64,000 bases of DNA, from NCBI GenBank assembly GCA_040882505.1, contig JBBEBE010000008.1, positions 310,001 through 374,000 on the forward strand, in the 5' to 3' direction. The notes under the pieces were generated by a model. It was not told the DNA's origin, did not search any database, and was given only the letters and a program-made list of their open reading frames with translations. The position numbers and the translations under genes were made by a program. This DNA is from JBBEBE01 sp040882505. Its GTDB lineage: Bacteria; Bacteroidota; Rhodothermia; Balneolales; Balneolaceae. Below are positions 52,660 through 61,309 of the stretch, one piece after another. The first letter of the stretch is position 1; each line of letters begins with the position of its first letter.

Positions 52660-52690
52660 TTGTGTAATTGAATTCCATAATCATTATAAT
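52660..52690 (+). promoter_or_regulatory. Candidate promoter in an A/T-rich divergent region
   Basis: TATAAT at 52685-52690 is a perfect -10 match and continues into TTG, resembling the extended form seen in Bacteroidota promoters. TTGTGT at 52660-52665 is 19 bases upstream, longer than ideal. The surrounding 52600-52700 is markedly A/T-rich compared with the genes. It would serve the M23 lipoprotein gene downstream. Confidence 0.4.
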
Positions 52691-52805
52691 TTGCGAATTC
52701 ATATGGAGATTCATGGATCACGCGCGAAGGACGATATCGGAGCGACTTCATGAAAGTTGACGGAAATTTCGTGTAACTAGTTGGTAAACAATTCACTGAA
52801 GGAAC

Positions 52806-54122
52806 ATGACCCACGCTTTTCGCCCCGGAACACTCCCTGTTTTCGTGATCTTTTTCGGGCTCCTGTCCTGTACATCCCCTGATTCTCCCGACGGTCAAAC
52901 GAATCGGGGAGAAGTGGTTTCAGATGTCCAACAATCTCCCGAGCCAGCTCCGAATTTGGATGAGTTCGGAGTGAATCTGGACAAGTACGAAGTAGAGGAG
53001 GGGAAAATAGGTCGTGGTGAAAGTCTCTATGTTTTGCTGAGTCGCCGCGGCGTTTCGCCTCTTCAGATTGACCGGATTCAGAGGGAGGCCTCCAATGAAG
53101 CCAATCTCCGCAACATGCGTACAGGGGATACCTATCGGCTGTATGTTGAGGATGGCGTACCCAGTGGATTTGTCTGGCAGATGGATCGGTTGGAATATTT
53201 GCGACTGCAGTGGGACGAATCGACGGTCATGGCCGATCGCGGCGAATTCGAAACACGGACGGTACGAACCTATGCATCCGGTACCATCGATCAATCCCTC
53301 TATCTGACTCTTCAGGAACAGAATGTTCCTCAATTGCTCGCTTCCGAAATTGCCGATATCTATGCATGGGAGATCAACTTTTTTGCTCTTCGAAAGGGAG
53401 ACTCGTTCAAAGCGATTTATGATGAAATTTATGTGGGTGATGAACGGTACGCAATCGGGCGTGTGCACTCCGCGGAATTTGTCCATCGGGGACAGGTTCA
53501 CAAGGCCTACTATTTTGAAGGCGAGGACCAAGAGGGATACTACAATGAGCGGGGAGAGAGTTTGGAGAGAGATCTTCTGATGGCACCGTTTCGTTACAAC
53601 CAACGCGTCAGTTCGAACTTTTCACAGAGTCGAATGCATCCCATACTGAATCGTCGGCGCCCTCATCATGGTGTGGATTATGCGGCTCCCCATGGTACAC
53701 CGATCATTGCTGTCGGGGACGGAACCGTACGGGAAGCCAGATACCGTGGCGGAAACGGGAATATTGTCCAGATAGAACACAACAGCGTCTACAAGACGGC
53801 TTATTTACACATGAGTCGTTTTGCAGACGGGGTTCGACCCGGAACGCAGGTACGTCAGGGACAAGTGATTGGATATGTGGGTTCCACCGGGCTCGCAACC
53901 GGCCCGCATGTCTGTTACCGCCTCTACAAACATGGTCAGCCGGTTAATTCACGAACTGTGGATTTACCGGTTTCCGAAAGCTTGGCCGAACCATATCACG
54001 CAGAGTTTGAACAGTTGCGAATCGAGTTCGACTATCTGCTGACGGCGATCGACCGGCCAGAACATCGGGAAGAGCTTTTCAGTAGTCTTGTCCCGTCCGA
54101 TCAGTACCGCGCAGACCGTTGA
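52806..54122 (+). CDS. M23 family murein endopeptidase lipoprotein (MepM-like)
   Basis: A 438-residue predicted lipoprotein (lipobox LLSC near residue 22). A LysM/OapA-like module (about 60-120, IGRGESLYVLLSRRGVSPLQI) is followed by a central domain (about 130-250) and an M23 catalytic domain (about 270-385). Zinc ligands lie in HHGVDYAAPHGTPI and GPHVCYRLY; in the second motif the usual HLH is H-V-C, so one His position is replaced by Cys. AAGGA lies just before the ATG. It runs opposite to the Bat genes on both sides and overlaps the DUF58 3' end by 22 bases. Confidence 0.85.
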   Translation: MTHAFRPGTLPVFVIFFGLLSCTSPDSPDGQTNRGEVVSDVQQSPEPAPNLDEFGVNLDKYEVEEGKIGRGESLYVLLSRRGVSPLQIDRIQREASNEANLRNMRTGDTYRLYVEDGVPSGFVWQMDRLEYLRLQWDESTVMADRGEFETRTVRTYASGTIDQSLYLTLQEQNVPQLLASEIADIYAWEINFFALRKGDSFKAIYDEIYVGDERYAIGRVHSAEFVHRGQVHKAYYFEGEDQEGYYNERGESLERDLLMAPFRYNQRVSSNFSQSRMHPILNRRRPHHGVDYAAPHGTPIIAVGDGTVREARYRGGNGNIVQIEHNSVYKTAYLHMSRFADGVRPGTQVRQGQVIGYVGSTGLATGPHVCYRLYKHGQPVNSRTVDLPVSESLAEPYHAEFEQLRIEFDYLLTAIDRPEHREELFSSLVPSDQYRADR

Positions 54123-54988
54123 AGAAAGAATTGACTCAGAGGCTGGATCCAGGGTCGATTGGTCGACAACTTCACATGGTCGATGCTTGATCGTCGAAAA
54201 AGCTGTTCAATGAACGCTCTTTTCTCTTCTTGACGCTGCTTGAAGGCGTGGCGCACGCGTCGACTCGAGCTGTCGATCCATGCCGACTCCCCGTTTTCGG
54301 GGTCACGAACGGGGATCAATCCGAGATCGGGTAGCTCTATCTCCATCGGATCTTCGATACGCAGTGCCACCAAGTCGTGTCGCTGGTGGGTGATTCGCAG
54401 CTCTTTTTCAAAATCGGGAGCCTCGAAATCGGAGAGAAGCGTGACAATGGCGCGACGCTTGAGTACCCGATTCATGTAGCGAAGTGCCCCCGCCAGGTCG
54501 GTTCCCTGCGTTGTCGGGCGGGCGACGATCAGTTCACGAATCAACCGAAGGATGTGGGTTTTCCCCTTTTTTGGGGGGATCAGCTTCAGAATCTGGTCGC
54601 CGAACAGCAGAAGTCCCACCTTGTCTCCATTGCTGATGGCACTATAGGCAAGCAATGCACTCACTTCACCCGCCAATTCCAATCGACTCTGGTTTCCACT
54701 CCCAAAAATGGAACTACCCGAGACATCCAGACAGATCATCAAGGTCTGTTCACGCTCCTCTTCGAATATTTTCACGAAGGGTTCACCGGTACGCGCCGTG
54801 ACATTCCAGTCAATCTGCCGGATATCGTCTCCGTAGCTGTAGGCACGAACTTCCGAAAAGGCCATTCCCCGTCCCTTGAAGGCAGACTGATATTCGCCGC
54901 CAAAAAGAGATTGAACCAATCCCCGAGTCCGGATCTCCATCGTTCGGACTCGTTTGAGGATGTCTGCAGGTGAGGGTGGTGACTCCAT
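54101..54988 (-). CDS. DUF58 domain protein (Bat-associated)
   Basis: A 295-residue protein of the DUF58 family, usually paired with MoxR ATPases and Bat proteins. The conserved segment FAFSEVRAYSYGDDIRQIDWNVTARTGEPFVK-type is present, here with REY replaced by VRAY, then the VWA-like ICLDVSGSSIFGSG. MoxR is not in the window. ATG 54988 gives MESPPSPADILKRVRTMEI, the normal start; the frame to 55069 begins at a TTG next to the lolC stop and is less likely. The 3' end overlaps the M23 gene on the opposite strand. Confidence 0.83.
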   Translation of the reverse strand: MESPPSPADILKRVRTMEIRTRGLVQSLFGGEYQSAFKGRGMAFSEVRAYSYGDDIRQIDWNVTARTGEPFVKIFEEEREQTLMICLDVSGSSIFGSGNQSRLELAGEVSALLAYSAISNGDKVGLLLFGDQILKLIPPKKGKTHILRLIRELIVARPTTQGTDLAGALRYMNRVLKRRAIVTLLSDFEAPDFEKELRITHQRHDLVALRIEDPMEIELPDLGLIPVRDPENGESAWIDSSSRRVRHAFKQRQEEKRAFIEQLFRRSSIDHVKLSTNRPWIQPLSQFFLQRSARY

Positions 54989-55071
54989 CTGGATTCGAAT
55001 TTCAACGTCAAGGTTGAGTGAACGGAGGCGGTTCAGCCCGTTGTGTCCCCGTCCACAGAATGATAGCAACT

Positions 55072-56301
55072 CTAATTATGAAAGGACAGAACACGAATGG
55101 GATCGGTCCGGGAAGCGACGCGAGCCGGAAACCAGGAAGCAATCAGGGAAAGCGCGAGTGTCACGACCGAAACGATGAGAAAATCAATCATGTGAGGTTC
55201 GACAGGTGCATGTGTCATGTAGTAGTTTTGCTGAGAGAGCGGGATCACCTGCCATGTGGCTTGAATCCAATTGAACAAAACGGCGATCCCGATGCCGAGA
55301 GCAAGACCCGCCAGTGCAACCATGAGACCTTCGAGCATGAAGATTCGTCGAATCACCCGATTTCGGGCGCCCATGGTTTTGAGAATTCCAATGTCCCGGG
55401 TGCGCTCGAGAACCATGATGAGCAGGGTTCCGATCAGATTGAACGCAGCGATAATGACCATCACACTGATGACCAACGGAATGGTCTGCTCCTGAAGGTC
55501 GATCCATGCAAAGATGTTTCGGTGCTGCTGAAAGATGCTTTCGGCAAGCAGAGGGAAGGGGAGTTCGCGATCCAGCCGTTGACGGACATCCTCTATCCGG
55601 TCCGGGTTCACGGTGTTGAGTTCGACAGCCGTGGCATGGTGACTCTCCATACGGAAAAGTCTGCGAACCGGATCGATCGGAGCCAGTGCAAACGCGCCAT
55701 CGAACCGTTCAATGCCGGTTTCATAAATACCGGTCAGTTCGAACTGGACAATTTCCGGGGAGTGGAGAGGCCCGGGAATTCCATCGACCGTAAAGAGGGT
55801 GATCCGGTCTCCGATCTCTGCGCGAAGAGATCGTGCAAGCGGTTGTCCCAAAAGGATGGGAGGGAGTTCACGATCTCCCTGCTGGAGTTGGTAGGCCCCT
55901 TCCCGGATGTAGGATCTCAGATCCGTGACATCTCCGTTGTCGGGTTGAACCCCTTTGAGCAAGGTTCCACTGATGTCGGAACGGGATTGAATCATGACTT
56001 CTCCGCTCACCACAGGTGTGGCGCGAAGAATGTCGTCCATGCCGAGCAGGTGCTGGCTCAGGGTGTCGGCTTGCGAGAGTGAGCCGGTCGCGGTGGACTG
56101 AACCGTAATGTCGGGTGCAAATCCGTGAACTTTCTCCTCGATTGCGGCTTTAAAGCCGTGCACAATGGAGAGTGAGATCAGCAAACCGGCAGCCCCGACG
56201 GCAATTCCACCAATGGCGATGATCTTGACAAACGAAAGAAAGCGAGAGCCTTGTCTCTTTCCTTTGAAGTAACGTCGGGCCAGATGAAGTTCCAGTTTCA
56301 C
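55072..56301 (-). CDS. FtsX-like ABC permease, lipoprotein-releasing (LolC/LolE type)
   Basis: A 409-residue membrane protein with a first helix near 22-48, a large periplasmic domain (about 50-260) and three C-terminal helices (about 270-400). Residues LHLARRYFKGKRQGSRFLSFVKIIAIGGIAVG resemble the LolC/LolE start (first part LHLARRYFKGKRQGSRFLS), and RTRDIGILKTMGARNRVI is the FtsX C-terminal coupling helix. It would pull lipoproteins from the inner membrane with an ATPase LolD encoded elsewhere. It follows lysS by 26 bases on the same strand. Confidence 0.87.
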   Translation of the reverse strand: MKLELHLARRYFKGKRQGSRFLSFVKIIAIGGIAVGAAGLLISLSIVHGFKAAIEEKVHGFAPDITVQSTATGSLSQADTLSQHLLGMDDILRATPVVSGEVMIQSRSDISGTLLKGVQPDNGDVTDLRSYIREGAYQLQQGDRELPPILLGQPLARSLRAEIGDRITLFTVDGIPGPLHSPEIVQFELTGIYETGIERFDGAFALAPIDPVRRLFRMESHHATAVELNTVNPDRIEDVRQRLDRELPFPLLAESIFQQHRNIFAWIDLQEQTIPLVISVMVIIAAFNLIGTLLIMVLERTRDIGILKTMGARNRVIRRIFMLEGLMVALAGLALGIGIAVLFNWIQATWQVIPLSQQNYYMTHAPVEPHMIDFLIVSVVTLALSLIASWFPARVASRTDPIRVLSFHN

Positions 56302-56327
56302 AAATCTTCTCGATCAGGGATTCGGGG

Positions 56328-57890
56328 TCACTCGCCAGCGTCGGGGTCTGTCGTGTCGCGGTCCGTTTCCGGTCGCATGTGCGGGAAGAACAGGACATCC
56401 CGAATGGACTCCGAATTGGTCATGATCATCGCCAACCGATCCATTCCAACGCCGAGGCCTGCCGTCGGAGGCATGCCGAACTCCAGTGCCCGGAGAAAAT
56501 CTTCGTCCAGCTTCATCGCTTCGTCATCCCCATCGGAGAGCAGTCGTGCTTGCTCTTCGAGTCGTTCCCGTTGATCCTGGGGATCATTGAGTTCGGTAAA
56601 GGCATTGGCGATCTCTTTTCCGTTGCAGATGACTTCAAAACGTTCGACCAGGCCTTCCTTGTCACGATGACGCTTTGCAAGGGGACTCATCTCTATCGGG
56701 TAGTCCGTGATGAATGTCGGTTGAATCAGGAACGGCTCGACGGTTTCGCCAAAAATTTCGTCGATCATTTTGCCGCGACCCATCCCCGGTTCCAGGTCGA
56801 CGCCGACCTTTTCGGCCAGCTCCCGAACCGCATCATCACTGGCACCGTGCAGCTGAACACCGGTTTTCTCTTCAATGGCGTCAAACATCGGGATTCTCTT
56901 CCAGGGTGTCTTGAAATCGATCTCATGCTCCCCGACGGTCACGTTCGTCGATCCGTGAAGTGCACGAGCCACCTCTTCGATCATCCGTTCGGTGTAGCTC
57001 ATCATCCATTCGTAATCCTTCCAGGCCACGTAGAGTTCGACCTGTGTGAATTCCGGATTATGGAATCGGGAGAGACCCTCATTCCGGAAATCCTTTGAAA
57101 ACTCATAGACCCCGTCAAACCCGCCGACAATCAGTCGTTTCAAATAGAGTTCGTTGGCAATGCGCAGGTAAAGCTGCATGTCCAGGGCGTTGTGATGGGT
57201 CGTAAACGGCCGTGCAGACGCTCCGCCATAGATCGGTTGCAGGATCGGTGTCTCGACTTCCAGATAGCCATCCCGGTTCAGGAAGGATCGAATGGTTTGG
57301 ATCATCTCGGTCCGTTTTCGGAAGATCTCCCGAACCGACGGGTTCACAATCAGATCCACATACCGTTGCCGATAGCGCTGCTCTTTGTCGGCAAAGGCGT
57401 CGTGGACCACCTTCTCTCCCTGTTCATTTTCGCTCTCCTTTGGTACCGGTATCGGGCGAAGGGATTTACTCAGAAGCTGAAACGATTCGGCGTGCAGTGT
57501 GGTCTCGCCGGTCCGGGTCCTGAAAAGAAATCCGGAAATCCCGACAATGTCACCAAGATCGACCCATTTCTTGAACAGATCATTGTAGGTCTCCACTCCG
57601 ACATCATCCCGACGAATATAGATCTGGAGGGTACCCTTGGCATCCTGAAGATTGAAAAAGGAGGCTTTCCCCATGACCCGCCGCGTCATGATCCGACCGG
57701 CGACCGAGATCCGTTCCGGGGAGTCACTCCCTTTCTCGATCCAGGCTTCGGCATCCCGGTGGAGTTCATCGGAATGATGACTCACTTCGAATGAATGGGG
57801 GTACGGATGGATGCCGGCATTCCGGATGGCTTCCAGTTTCTCTCGTCGAATGGTTTGTTGTTCACTCAGGGTGGGTTCCTGTCGGGACAT
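56328..57890 (-). CDS. lysS: Lysyl-tRNA synthetase, class II
   Basis: A 520-residue class II synthetase. The N-terminal OB-fold tRNA-binding domain is at about 60-165. Motif 2 is FRNEGLSRFHNPEFTQVE and motif 3 appears as GLGVGMDRLAMIM near the C-terminus. The ORF could be read up to 58280, but that region overlaps the divergent PPTase gene; starting at ATG 57890 gives the typical MSRQEPTLSEQQTIRREKL opening. No Shine-Dalgarno motif is evident. It heads the minus-strand group lysS-lolC-DUF58. Confidence 0.94.
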   Translation of the reverse strand: MSRQEPTLSEQQTIRREKLEAIRNAGIHPYPHSFEVSHHSDELHRDAEAWIEKGSDSPERISVAGRIMTRRVMGKASFFNLQDAKGTLQIYIRRDDVGVETYNDLFKKWVDLGDIVGISGFLFRTRTGETTLHAESFQLLSKSLRPIPVPKESENEQGEKVVHDAFADKEQRYRQRYVDLIVNPSVREIFRKRTEMIQTIRSFLNRDGYLEVETPILQPIYGGASARPFTTHHNALDMQLYLRIANELYLKRLIVGGFDGVYEFSKDFRNEGLSRFHNPEFTQVELYVAWKDYEWMMSYTERMIEEVARALHGSTNVTVGEHEIDFKTPWKRIPMFDAIEEKTGVQLHGASDDAVRELAEKVGVDLEPGMGRGKMIDEIFGETVEPFLIQPTFITDYPIEMSPLAKRHRDKEGLVERFEVICNGKEIANAFTELNDPQDQRERLEEQARLLSDGDDEAMKLDEDFLRALEFGMPPTAGLGVGMDRLAMIMTNSESIRDVLFFPHMRPETDRDTTDPDAGE

Positions 57891-58019
57891 GAAGTAGACG
57901 TTCTTGTTTGCGTGGGAAGAGTTTTTGTCTAATTCCGGGAAGATACGGATTTCGGTATCCAAATGTAGCGACCCGGCTCGTCTGCTTTTATCTGGAGCTA
58001 CTTTTACGGATCTTTCACC

Positions 58020-58625
58020 ATGCGCCGAACCCCTCATCTTATCCCGCTGTTGCATCCGGCTCTTCCGGAGTCCATCTCGATGCTTGCCAGCCTCCGGGAA
58101 CCGGAGAGTCCGGGAGAACCCAAACGAATTCGCGAGCGGGTGGATGGAGATTTTCTGTTGCGTGCGCTGCTCCAACGCATGGGCGGAGACCCATCCTGGT
58201 CTCTCCAGCGAATCGATGGGTGCAAACCGGTCGCCCGCCGGAAAGGCGATACAGCCTGGCTCTCGCTCTCCCATACTCACGGAATGCTTGCAGGAGCCGC
58301 GTCCCTTGACGTCGATCTGGGAATTGATCTCGAACCCCGGAAACGACCCCTCTCACCGGCTCTCGGGGGCCGGATTCTGCACCCGGATGAGTCCCGATGG
58401 TGGCGTGCGGACGAGAGTGAAGATCTGCTCCGGCTCTGGACATTGAAAGAGGCCGCGCTCAAGAGGTGCGGGACCGGGCTTCGTACGCGCATGAACCGGG
58501 TTCGGGTCGAACCGGTTCGGCCCGGAGAGTTTCAGATCACCCTGGCGTCACACCCTCCCATGAGATCGATCTGCTGGAACGAACACGATCACTGGATCTC
58601 TGTGGCTTGGACGGAGGTCGAATGA
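58020..58625 (+). CDS. 4'-phosphopantetheinyl transferase superfamily protein
   Basis: A 201-residue PPTase-like enzyme, which would load the phosphopantetheine arm of CoA onto a carrier protein. The Mg-binding block is DLGIDLEPRKRPL (about 99-111), and the second motif is LWTLKEAALKRCG (about 138-150); WLSLSHTHG is the usual preceding block. It is short, like AcpS-type or single-domain Sfp half-length relatives, but has both conserved motifs. The gene is divergent from lysS and overlaps the next gene by four bases. Confidence 0.82.
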   Translation: MRRTPHLIPLLHPALPESISMLASLREPESPGEPKRIRERVDGDFLLRALLQRMGGDPSWSLQRIDGCKPVARRKGDTAWLSLSHTHGMLAGAASLDVDLGIDLEPRKRPLSPALGGRILHPDESRWWRADESEDLLRLWTLKEAALKRCGTGLRTRMNRVRVEPVRPGEFQITLASHPPMRSICWNEHDHWISVAWTEVE

Positions 58626-59494
58626 ACCGCTCTCCTTCGCTTACAGTTATTGGAGCAGGCTCGGTCGGATCCATACTGCTTCGGCAGGCACACCAATCGG
58701 GGTACTCCATCCATTCCGTGGTTCTTCGAACCGAACACTCGTTCTGTCCGGAGCCGTTTCGTCATCAGGCCGTTCCGTTTTCGGATCTTACGGCCGATGA
58801 ATTGGGTGACTGGATCTTTGTGACAACACCGGATGACCGGATCGAGTCGGTGGCCTCCCGGATGGCGTCACAGCCGGATGTGGATTGGACATTGAAGTCG
58901 GTTGTCCATCTTTCGGGAGTATGTGGCGCCGATCTGCTCCATGAGTTGGAAAATCAGGGGGCCCGCACGGCTTCCTGTCATCCACTTCAGACCTTCGTTC
59001 GGGAGCGACCCACTTCCGGCTTTGAAACCATTCATGTGACCCTGGAAGGGGAGCAGAGCTTATTGAGCGAACTCCGGCATTTTTGGAGACGGCTGGGTGC
59101 CCATCCGCATGTCGTGACTCGAGAACAGAAAAGCCGGGTTCATCTTTCGGCTGTGTTTCTCTCCAATTATCTGGTAGCCTTGGCCTCGATAGCTGAAGAT
59201 CTACTACAGGACGTGATACCGGACGGAGATCTCCAAATCCTTGAACCGTTGCTGTACCAGACCGTATCCAATCTTCTCTCGAACGGTCCGGCACAGAGCC
59301 TGACAGGCCCAATCGAGAGAGGGGACACGGAGACCATTCGCCTGCACTTGGAGCAGATGGCGGGGTCTTCGGACCGACAGGAGATCTACCGTCATCTCGG
59401 ACTCGTCGCATCCGGTTTGGCCGCCCGAAACGGACAGAATCCGGATGTGACAGAGGCTGTTCAAGATCTGTTGGTTGGAAAGAAAAAGCCGTAA
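58622..59494 (+). CDS. DUF2520/Rossmann-like oxidoreductase
   Basis: A 290-residue protein with an N-terminal NAD(P)-binding motif (LTVIGAGSVGSILLRQA, about 7-23) and the DUF2520 domain in the C-terminal half, with NYLVALASIAEDLLQDV and LTGPIERGDTETIRLHL as its conserved stretches. The family resembles ketopantoate reductase or pyrroline reductase relatives, but no substrate is established. The ATG at 58622 overlaps the PPTase stop (ATGA). If the frame is right, a CoA-related role is tempting, but unsupported. Confidence 0.8.
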   Translation: MNRSPSLTVIGAGSVGSILLRQAHQSGYSIHSVVLRTEHSFCPEPFRHQAVPFSDLTADELGDWIFVTTPDDRIESVASRMASQPDVDWTLKSVVHLSGVCGADLLHELENQGARTASCHPLQTFVRERPTSGFETIHVTLEGEQSLLSELRHFWRRLGAHPHVVTREQKSRVHLSAVFLSNYLVALASIAEDLLQDVIPDGDLQILEPLLYQTVSNLLSNGPAQSLTGPIERGDTETIRLHLEQMAGSSDRQEIYRHLGLVASGLAARNGQNPDVTEAVQDLLVGKKKP

Positions 59495-59575
59495 ATTTCA
59501 GGTCTGTCGAGATCCGGAACCCCGATGGGTGCCGGACGTACCTACGATGAACCCGTTATCAGGATCCTGTTTTTC

Positions 59576-59965
59576 ATGCCAACCTGGAGACTTCATACTG
59601 AGTTTACGTTTGATGCCGCCCACTCCATCAAAGGGTATGACGGTAAATGCGGCCGAATTCACGGTCATACCTACAAGGTGCATATCGAAGCCAAATCGAA
59701 CCGTCTCAATCCCTCGCGCTACCTGAAGAGCGCAGACATGGTCTGTGATTTCAAGGAGCTGAAATGGGCGGCGAATGATTCGAAAAAGGGGGGGTTGGAT
59801 CACGGTCTTCTTGATGATCTTTTGGAGGTGCCGACGACGGCCGAACGAATTGCCGAATACATTCATACAGAAACCGCCAAACGGATACCGGACGGAATCG
59901 ATCTTCGCGTGACGGTCTGGGAGACGGCCAACAGTTGGGTCGAATACACAGACCGAGAGGAGTGA
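59576..59965 (+). CDS. queD: 6-carboxy-5,6,7,8-tetrahydropterin synthase (QueD/PTPS family)
   Basis: A 129-residue PTPS-fold enzyme. Zinc ligands are His in FDAAHSIKGYDG and the pair in IHGHTY; catalytic residues follow in LDHGLLDDL, and VWETANSWVEY ends the domain. It makes 6-carboxy-tetrahydropterin for 7-deazaguanine synthesis. The start at ATG 59576 gives MPTWRLHTEF; the longer frame from 59525 is disfavoured. It is followed one base later by queE, the next enzyme, which supports this reading over biopterin synthesis. Confidence 0.9.
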   Translation: MPTWRLHTEFTFDAAHSIKGYDGKCGRIHGHTYKVHIEAKSNRLNPSRYLKSADMVCDFKELKWAANDSKKGGLDHGLLDDLLEVPTTAERIAEYIHTETAKRIPDGIDLRVTVWETANSWVEYTDREE

Positions 59966-59966
59966 G

Positions 59967-60587
59967 ATGACCTGTCTGAATGCATCCAATCCGGAAACGT
60001 ACCGTCTCATGGAGTCGTTCTATACGATTCAGGGAGAGGGGATTCATGCAGGACGAGCCGCCTATTTCATTCGTTTGGGAGGGTGTGATGTCCGTTGCTG
60101 GTGGTGCGATGTCAAAGATAGTTGGGATGCCGAAGCCCATCCGGAGGTCGAAGCCCGCGAAATTGCTCGTCGTGCGACAGAGAGTGGGGCCAATCTGGCG
60201 GTGATCACCGGTGGGGAACCGTTACTGCACGACTTGACGGCGTTGAGCCGGGAGCTTCATCGAGAAGGGTTGGAGGTTCACCTGGAAACCAGTGGGTCGT
60301 CTCCGCTGCGAGGGGAGATCGACTGGGTCACGCTGTCTCCCAAACGATTCAAAAAGCCGGTGGACGATATTTTTTCGGTGGTCGACGAGCTGAAGGTGGT
60401 CGTGTTGACCCGCAAGGATTTGGCGTGGGCAGAGGAGAATGAAGCACGTTGTTCATCCCGGACGCATCTCTCTCTGCAGCCCGAGTGGGATACCCCCGAA
60501 TCCATCCCCCTTATCATCGACTATGTCAAGACGCATCCGCAATGGCAGGTAAGCCTGCAGACCCACAAATTCATGCAGATTCCGTGA
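59967..60587 (+). CDS. queE: 7-carboxy-7-deazaguanine synthase
   Basis: A 206-residue radical SAM enzyme that rearranges the QueD product to CDG. The cluster motif is GGCDVRCWWCD (CxxxCxxC, about 39-49), preceded by SFYTIQGEGIHAGR and followed by VITGGEPLL (the SAM-binding GGEP). GAGGAG precedes the ATG. queC and queF are not in the window. The stop overlaps a GTG start of the next gene (GTGA). Confidence 0.93.
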   Translation: MTCLNASNPETYRLMESFYTIQGEGIHAGRAAYFIRLGGCDVRCWWCDVKDSWDAEAHPEVEAREIARRATESGANLAVITGGEPLLHDLTALSRELHREGLEVHLETSGSSPLRGEIDWVTLSPKRFKKPVDDIFSVVDELKVVVLTRKDLAWAEENEARCSSRTHLSLQPEWDTPESIPLIIDYVKTHPQWQVSLQTHKFMQIP

Positions 60588-61309
60588 ACTCGACGTTTGA
60601 ACACTCTACCATCATTGTGACCGGAGCCGGTCGGGGAATCGGTCGGGCAGCCGCTCTGAATTTGGCACGTACATCCCGGCAGCCTATGTGGCTCATCTCC
60701 AGAAGTGAAGAGCCGCTGGAAGAGACAGCTGCTCTGTGTCGTGACGAAGGGAGTGAAAAGGTCCGAACGTCGGTGTGTGACCTCTCGTCACCCGAACAGG
60801 TATCGGCACTGGAACGTCCGTCCGATCTGCCGACGATTGGAATGATGGTTCACAACGCCGGATCGTTTCTATTGCGTACTGCAGAGGCGACGGATGCCAC
60901 CGATCTGACACGACAATGGAACCTTCATGCCCGTGCACCGATCGAAATGACTCGCCGGTTTCTTCCGGAACTTCGTTCACTGGATCGCGGGCTGCTGGTC
61001 TATATCGGATCGGATGCCGTTGTTCGCGGGAAACCGGGTCATGCCGCGTATGCGTCTTCCAAACAGGCCTTGCACGGGTGGGTTTCTGCGCTTCGAAGAG
61101 AGTTGGAAGAGACCTCTGTTGCCGCAACGTTGGTTCATCCCGGACAAGTGCTTACCCACTCCTGGGAAGGTGTGGATGTCGATGCAGACGAGCTGGCAAG
61201 TGCAGAGGATCTCGCCCGGCTGCTTGCTCTTCTCCCGACACTCTCTCCTCGAACCGTTGTATCCGAAATATATCTTGGACCCCAGCGCGGTGAGCGCTCC
61301 CCCGACTAA
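60584..61309 (+). CDS. Short-chain dehydrogenase/reductase
   Basis: A 241-residue NAD(P)-dependent SDR. The cofactor motif TGAGRGIGR is near residues 13-21, followed by NAG in VHNAGSFLL and the catalytic Ser (YIGSDAV) and YASSK (YxxxK). The GTG at 60584 overlaps the queE stop, so it is likely coupled. The substrate is unknown; location after queE may mean a pterin-related reduction, but that is a guess. The 3' end overlaps purC on the other strand by four bases. Confidence 0.87.
   Translation: MNSTFEHSTIIVTGAGRGIGRAAALNLARTSRQPMWLISRSEEPLEETAALCRDEGSEKVRTSVCDLSSPEQVSALERPSDLPTIGMMVHNAGSFLLRTAEATDATDLTRQWNLHARAPIEMTRRFLPELRSLDRGLLVYIGSDAVVRGKPGHAAYASSKQALHGWVSALRRELEETSVAATLVHPGQVLTHSWEGVDVDADELASAEDLARLLALLPTLSPRTVVSEIYLGPQRGERSPD

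Noticed and set aside
55018..56082. A 354-codon plus-strand open frame opposite the lolC-type gene
   Set aside because: It is a shadow of the FtsX-like permease; composition is Asp/Asn/His-rich and has no domain.
57891..58280. N-terminal extension of lysS by 130 codons
   Set aside because: It overlaps the divergent PPTase gene and precedes a normal LysS N-terminus at 57890.
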